Positions 60,185 through 64,000 of a stretch of DNA of 64,000 nucleotides are shown in pieces; within the stretch, counting starts at the first letter, position 1; each line of letters begins with the position of its first letter. The notes beneath the pieces are model-generated. The model had not been told where the DNA came from. It searched no databases and worked only from the letters and a program-made list of their open reading frames with translations. A program made the position numbers and the translations under genes. Source of the stretch: Pricia mediterranea. Its GTDB lineage: Bacteria > Bacteroidota > Bacteroidia > Flavobacteriales > Flavobacteriaceae. The DNA lies in the NCBI RefSeq assembly GCF_032248455.1, contig NZ_JAVTTP010000001.1, positions 1,920,501-1,984,500 of the forward strand, in the 5' to 3' direction.

Positions 60185-61972
60185 TTATTTGGCGGTCGCT
60201 TTTCTGACTTTGGCCACTTCATCCGGGTTTATTCCACTCGAACGATTACCAAAATTCTGTCTGATGTACGTTAAAATAAGGGCAATTTCTTCATTCTTTA
60301 GGTGGTCAAGTTTGGGCATCACATTGTTATACGATTTTCCACGTACCATAATTTCTCCCTCAAGACCGTTCAGGATGACGTCGATCAACTTTTCCTTGTC
60401 ACCTATGACCCAATCGGAATAGTTCAAAGGTGGAAAGCGGTCGTTGCCCCGCCCGTTCTTTTGGTGGCATAGCGCGCAATGGGAATTGTATAGTCTAGCA
60501 CCTTCCGCCATGTTTCCCTCCTTTGGGAAAAAACCATCCGCTTCCGTTGCCACGATGTCTTTTACCTCATCAGGAGTTTTTATATTCGGGGCCTGTTTTT
60601 TTCGTTCATCCATTTTTGCCAATTGTGCCTTGCCAAAACCTTCTTTATCGCCTTTGTACATAACGCGCCATATCTTTCCTTTTACCGAATCGGATATGTA
60701 TATCGAACCATCCGGGCCCATCGCAAGACCCATTGGGCGATGTTTGGCGTCACTGGTATTGAGTATGGTATCGACCCCGGCAAAACCATCGGCAAATACT
60801 TCCCATGATCCCGAAGGCGTTCCGTTTTCCATGGGCACAAAGGCGACAAAATAGCCCGCTTGCGGATAGGGGGCTCTGCTTGTAGAGCCGTGAAAGGCCA
60901 TAAAAGCTCCATTTTTATAACGCTCGGGGAATTGATCTCCCGTATAGAACAAAAGATCGTTAGGGGCAAAATGTCCCGGGAAACCCACCAAGGGTCTCTC
61001 CAGCGTATTGACCTTTTCACCCTGCTTTTTTCCGTCCCCTCCATACTCGGGACTGAGAAAATAGTCTTCCTTCATTTGATCGTAATAATAGTATGGCCAA
61101 CCCGCATCGGAACCCTCCTCGAGCTTTAGAAAAACTTCGGAAGGCAGCATGGCACCCTCCCATACCGTAAATTGTTCCGGCCATGTATTGTGCATATGGT
61201 CCCTGCCATGAACAACGGTAAACAGGTTATCGGCTTGGTCGTTCCATTCCAAGGCCACGACACTTCTTAGGCCGGTTGCAAATTTTTCCCCATCTTTTTG
61301 GAGCTGCCCTTTTTTATTGGCATCGAACTTCCATATGCCCCCCCTGTGTTCGAGAATGGGACAGGGATCCATTCCAGGGGACATAAAAACTCTATCATCC
61401 ACTTGACAGGCATCGGAGGGTGCCCCGAAGGGCGTATATAAATTTCCCTTTTTATCGAAAGCTATCGGTTTGGTATCGTGTTGCCGGGGAGGCTGGGTGT
61501 CTCTAACGATCAGTTCCATTTCGGAGTCCGGCACCAATTTATCGGTCAATTTCTGACGGAATATGCGGGTGACGGAACTAAAATAGAGATAGTTGTTATG
61601 AATGCGCATCGCCGTTCCATAACTGCTTTTATCGAGATAATCGCCGAAAGTCTCAATAATATCGGCCTTACCATCGTTGTCGGTATCGCGAAGGGCGGCG
61701 TTACCCCCTACGGAATCGGGAAACCTCAATTTTACGTAGATGTCGCCGTTGTCCTTTACGGCTAGATGTCTGGCACGGCCTTCAAGACTATCGACCACTA
61801 CCAGTGCTTCAAAGCCCTCCGGTAAAAAAAGTCCCCCATTGTCCTCGTCGCCGATGGGCAAATTTGCGGTACATTGAGAAAAGATAATACAGATAAGAAA
61901 GGAAAAAGTAAATATGCTCCAACTTTCACCCGATATTATTTTGATATAAAAAGCACTCGAATTAAATTTCAT
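60185..61972 (-). CDS. PQQ-type dehydrogenase-like propeller fused to cytochrome c (set B)
   Basis: 595 residues: lipoprotein signal (FTFSFLICIIFSQCTANLP), propeller (ARHLAVKDNGDIYVKLRF, VVHGRDHMHNTWPEQF, GFPGHFAPNDLLFYTGDQFP, HRPMGLAMGPDGSIYISDS), then a cytochrome c domain with CALCH (Cys499). Same architecture and motif order as 49038-50801. It leads the eight-gene set B on the minus strand. Its substrate is unknown; the pathway's alcohol or sugar-acid intermediate is a candidate. Confidence 0.9.
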   Translation of the reverse strand: MKFNSSAFYIKIISGESWSIFTFSFLICIIFSQCTANLPIGDEDNGGLFLPEGFEALVVVDSLEGRARHLAVKDNGDIYVKLRFPDSVGGNAALRDTDNDGKADIIETFGDYLDKSSYGTAMRIHNNYLYFSSVTRIFRQKLTDKLVPDSEMELIVRDTQPPRQHDTKPIAFDKKGNLYTPFGAPSDACQVDDRVFMSPGMDPCPILEHRGGIWKFDANKKGQLQKDGEKFATGLRSVVALEWNDQADNLFTVVHGRDHMHNTWPEQFTVWEGAMLPSEVFLKLEEGSDAGWPYYYYDQMKEDYFLSPEYGGDGKKQGEKVNTLERPLVGFPGHFAPNDLLFYTGDQFPERYKNGAFMAFHGSTSRAPYPQAGYFVAFVPMENGTPSGSWEVFADGFAGVDTILNTSDAKHRPMGLAMGPDGSIYISDSVKGKIWRVMYKGDKEGFGKAQLAKMDERKKQAPNIKTPDEVKDIVATEADGFFPKEGNMAEGARLYNSHCALCHQKNGRGNDRFPPLNYSDWVIGDKEKLIDVILNGLEGEIMVRGKSYNNVMPKLDHLKNEEIALILTYIRQNFGNRSSGINPDEVAKVRKATAK

Positions 61973-61988
61973 TTGCGATAGACCTGTA

Positions 61989-62321
61989 TTATTTAATATT
62001 CTGGACGTCTGGCGCTGTGGTTTCGGTTAATTTATCCCACCAGACTTTACGGGTGAATGAATTCCCTTCTCCTGTCTGTCCTCGGCTTCCTTAAAAAAGT
62101 TGACCGCGTTGATGGCACCTACTGAATCGGGCAGTACAAAACGGGTACCGATTTTTCGGCCGGTAAGGTCCCCGGGATATTCACCACATGACCGCCTCCG
62201 CCAATAGCAGATTCATTTCTGCATTCGTCAATATCCGCTTTGGGGAATCACAGGCCAAAATAGTCTCTGAGTGCAGCTCGGACCAGGAGGCAAAATCATC
62301 GGGCCTCCCATAAAAAAATCC
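61989..62321 (-). pseudogene. Decayed SusD/RagB-like gene (C-terminal remnant)
   Basis: On the minus strand three overlapping frames carry successive SusD C-terminal signatures: YGRPDDFASWSEL and KRILTNAEMNLLLAEAV (stop at 62181), then GTRFVLPDSVGAINAVNFF, then NSFTRKVWWDK (stop at 61989). These are the usual order (TPR helix with LLLAEA, Arg-Phe-Pro segment, terminal VWWD) but split by frameshifts. No SusC is visible. The 533-base gap 61973-62505 otherwise holds only AT-rich sequence ahead of the next gene. Confidence 0.7.
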
Positions 62322-62505
62322 TTTTGAGCATCCCTTCTATGAACTAATTAAGAATAAAATTAAATAAATCATAAATATAGGCGATATTAATATTAGAATC
62401 CAAATCAATAAATTCACCGAGAAGTAATCGTACAGAGAAAAGAATATTCATACCAACCCAAAAGATCTTAAATTCCTATCTTGTCAATGTTAAAATCCCA
62501 GAATC

Positions 62506-63912
62506 ATGAGTCAGGAAAAAAAACCGATTACCCACCGATCCGATGTAGGCGATGACGAGAAGAATCCACATGGTCCGAAGTCGGACTCCAGGAGAAACTT
62601 TGTAAAAAAGGGCGCTATGGCTTTCATGGCCGGCGGCATCCTACCTGCTTTTAGCGCTAAAAGCTACGCGAACATCATAGGCGCTAACGAGACTATCAAT
62701 GTTTCTGTGATGGGTGTCAATAGCCGGGGCAACGCCTTGGCGCAGAATTTCGCGTCCCAAAAGAATTCGAAGGTAATCCACGTTTGTGATGTTGATAGTC
62801 GCGCGATTACAAAGTGTATCGCCGCGTTAAAAGAGCGCCAGAACGGGAAAGTGGAATCCTTTACCGATTTCCGAAAATCATTGGAAAGCAAAGATGTGGA
62901 TGCCCTTGTCATTGCGGCTCCGGACCATTGGCACGCCCCCGCATCGCTGATCGCGTTAGAGACCGGCAAACATGTGTACGTTGAAAAACCCGTTAGCCAC
63001 AACCCGCACGAGGGCGAAATCTTGGTCGAAGCGGCCAAAAAATACGGGAAGGTCGTGCAAATGGGCAATCAGCGCCGATCGTGGCCGAACGTGATCGAAG
63101 CGATACAGGCATTAAAAGACGGGGTGATCGGCAGGGTCTATTACGGAAAGGGATGGTACACCAATAACCGCGGCCCGATAGGTGTCGGCAAGGAGGTAGC
63201 CGTTCCGGAATGGCTCGATTGGGACCTATGGCAAGGGCCGGCCCCGAGAAAAGAGTATAAAGATAATATTGTACACTACGACTGGCACTGGCGTTGGCAC
63301 TGGGGCACTGGAGAGGCCCTGAATAACGGCACCCATATGGTTGACCTCTTGCGCTGGGGCATGGAGGCCGATTATCCGACCAAAGTAAGCTCCAACGGGG
63401 GCCGGTACCGTTATGACGATGATTGGGAGACGCCCGACACCCAGATTATCAACCTCGATTTTGACGGTGAAAAAACCATGTCTTGGGAAGGCCGTAGCTG
63501 CAATGGCAAACCAATCGAAGGAACTTCCGTGGGAGTCGTTTTTTACGGGGAGAACGGAAGCCTCCTAATTCCATCAGGAAACAGCTATACCCAGTTCGAC
63601 CTTAAGGGCGAGGTGGTCAAGGAAGTCAAGAACACCGAAGTTATAGATGCCCTGAACAGAAGCAACCCGGCGGAAAAACTGGATGCCCTGCATATCCAAA
63701 ATATGTTCGATGCCATAAAAAATGGCGGGACTTTGCATTCCGATGTCGATTCCGGACACAAAAGCACGCTTTTGGTGCAGTTGGGCAATATTTCCCAACG
63801 GGTGGGCCGTTCTTTGGATATCGACCCTAAAGACGGACACATTATAAAAGATAAGGATGCGCAAAAATTGTGGAGTAGGGAGTATGAAAAGGGATGGGAA
63901 ATGAAGTTGTGA
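62506..63912 (+). CDS. Gfo/Idh/MocA family oxidoreductase with Tat-type signal
   Basis: 468 residues. A polar leader precedes the twin-arginine signal DSRRNFVKKGAMAFMAGGILP, then a Rossmann domain (INVSVMGVNSRGNALAQNF), the family motif YVEKPVSHNPHEG and the substrate-binding domain (HYDWHWRWHWGTGEALNNGTHMVDLLRWG). Exported members of this family act on sugars or cyclitols with tightly bound NAD(P). Own promoter region with a -7-like TATCTTGT at 62477-62484. Relation to the neighbouring catabolic set is suggested by shared Tat export and adjacency. Confidence 0.9.
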   Translation: MSQEKKPITHRSDVGDDEKNPHGPKSDSRRNFVKKGAMAFMAGGILPAFSAKSYANIIGANETINVSVMGVNSRGNALAQNFASQKNSKVIHVCDVDSRAITKCIAALKERQNGKVESFTDFRKSLESKDVDALVIAAPDHWHAPASLIALETGKHVYVEKPVSHNPHEGEILVEAAKKYGKVVQMGNQRRSWPNVIEAIQALKDGVIGRVYYGKGWYTNNRGPIGVGKEVAVPEWLDWDLWQGPAPRKEYKDNIVHYDWHWRWHWGTGEALNNGTHMVDLLRWGMEADYPTKVSSNGGRYRYDDDWETPDTQIINLDFDGEKTMSWEGRSCNGKPIEGTSVGVVFYGENGSLLIPSGNSYTQFDLKGEVVKEVKNTEVIDALNRSNPAEKLDALHIQNMFDAIKNGGTLHSDVDSGHKSTLLVQLGNISQRVGRSLDIDPKDGHIIKDKDAQKLWSREYEKGWEMKL

Positions 63913-63939
63913 AAATTTATCGATTTTGTGCGGTCAAGA

Positions 63940-63993
63940 CAGTCAGACCGAGCTTTTCGACTCCGTTCAAGACAGGCGCAGTCGAGACCTCAT
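63940..63993. repeat. Flavobacteria-type intergenic repeat (edge of window)
   Basis: After the last stop codon, GACCGAGCTTTTCGACTCCG and GCGCAGTCGAGACCTC resemble the GTCGAGA/GAGCGCAG-type dispersed repeats common between Flavobacteria genes. It shares the CAGTCGAGA word with the insertion inside the MMPL gene. Confidence 0.4.
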
Positions 63994-64000
63994 CGGCCGC

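Noticed and set aside
1-64000. CRISPR arrays, insertion sequences, rRNA and phage structural genes
   Set aside because: No regularly spaced direct repeats of CRISPR type, no transposase or integrase motifs, no rRNA-like sequence and no capsid or tail genes were seen on either strand.

Overview
The window reads as chromosomal DNA of a marine Flavobacteriaceae-type bacterium (phylum Bacteroidota). This rests on several exact Bacteroidota -7 promoter elements (TAnnTTTG), a flexirubin-type (dialkylresorcinol/aryl polyene) gene cluster, DUF5777-like barrels, Flavobacteria-style arginine decarboxylase, many short lipoprotein signals and frequent TTG/GTG starts. No transposase, phage structural gene or CRISPR array is visible.

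Region 1 (1-16.8 kb, all +) is the downstream part of a polyene/dialkylresorcinol pigment cluster: ketosynthase, chain-length-factor partner, polysaccharide deacetylase, LolA-like carrier, lipoprotein, FabZ-like hotdog protein, glycosyltransferase-DUF2062, a giant MMPL exporter/acyltransferase/methyltransferase fusion, FAD-dependent desaturase/isomerase-like enzyme, cupin-like protein, C45 NTN hydrolase and phenylacetate-CoA-ligase-like enzyme. The DarA/DarB-type resorcinol genes and acyl carrier proteins would lie left of the window. Two proteins carry unusual in-frame insertions.

Region 2 (16.8-37.9 kb) is mixed housekeeping and accessory DNA: a RecQ helicase whose C-terminal helix-turn-helix tail is cut off by an in-frame stop, a frameshifted ORF6N gene, ssb, two M28 peptidases, a CBS protein, a low-GC orphan gene, SDR proteins, a candidate small RNA, a TPR protein, a GH130-like lipoprotein, a GNAT-nitrilase fusion, and a polyamine operon (arginine decarboxylase, agmatinase, deoxyhypusine-synthase-like enzyme).

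Region 3 (38.7-45.7 kb) is a compact envelope/electron-transfer locus. A trio (YceI-like protein, OB-fold membrane protein, DUF5777 barrel) occurs twice, with a c-type cytochrome lipoprotein, a lipoprotein combining two 'secreted repeats' with a cupredoxin-like domain, and a divergent membrane-bound LytTR regulator. Two near-identical direct-repeat sites (TCAAAAGG-N12-T[GT]AAA[GA]G) lie upstream of its transcription units and are candidate LytTR operators.

Region 4 (45.9-64 kb) holds a GH63-type glucosidase, tRNA-Arg(CCT), and a catabolic locus in which nearly every enzyme carries an export signal: PQQ-type dehydrogenase/cytochrome c fusions, Tat-signal SelA-like PLP enzymes, RidA proteins (one lipoprotein, one Tat-signal), amidohydrolases, an RraA-like aldolase, an NTF2-like lipoprotein and a BASS-family transporter. 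The set is present twice in inverted orientation, one copy with an amidohydrolase remnant. I infer a periplasmic pathway that deacylates and deaminates an N-acyl or amino/hydroxy acid and imports the resulting organic anion. A decayed susD and a Tat-signal Gfo/Idh/MocA oxidoreductase follow. This locus and the LytTR/YceI locus are the best candidates for undescribed systems.
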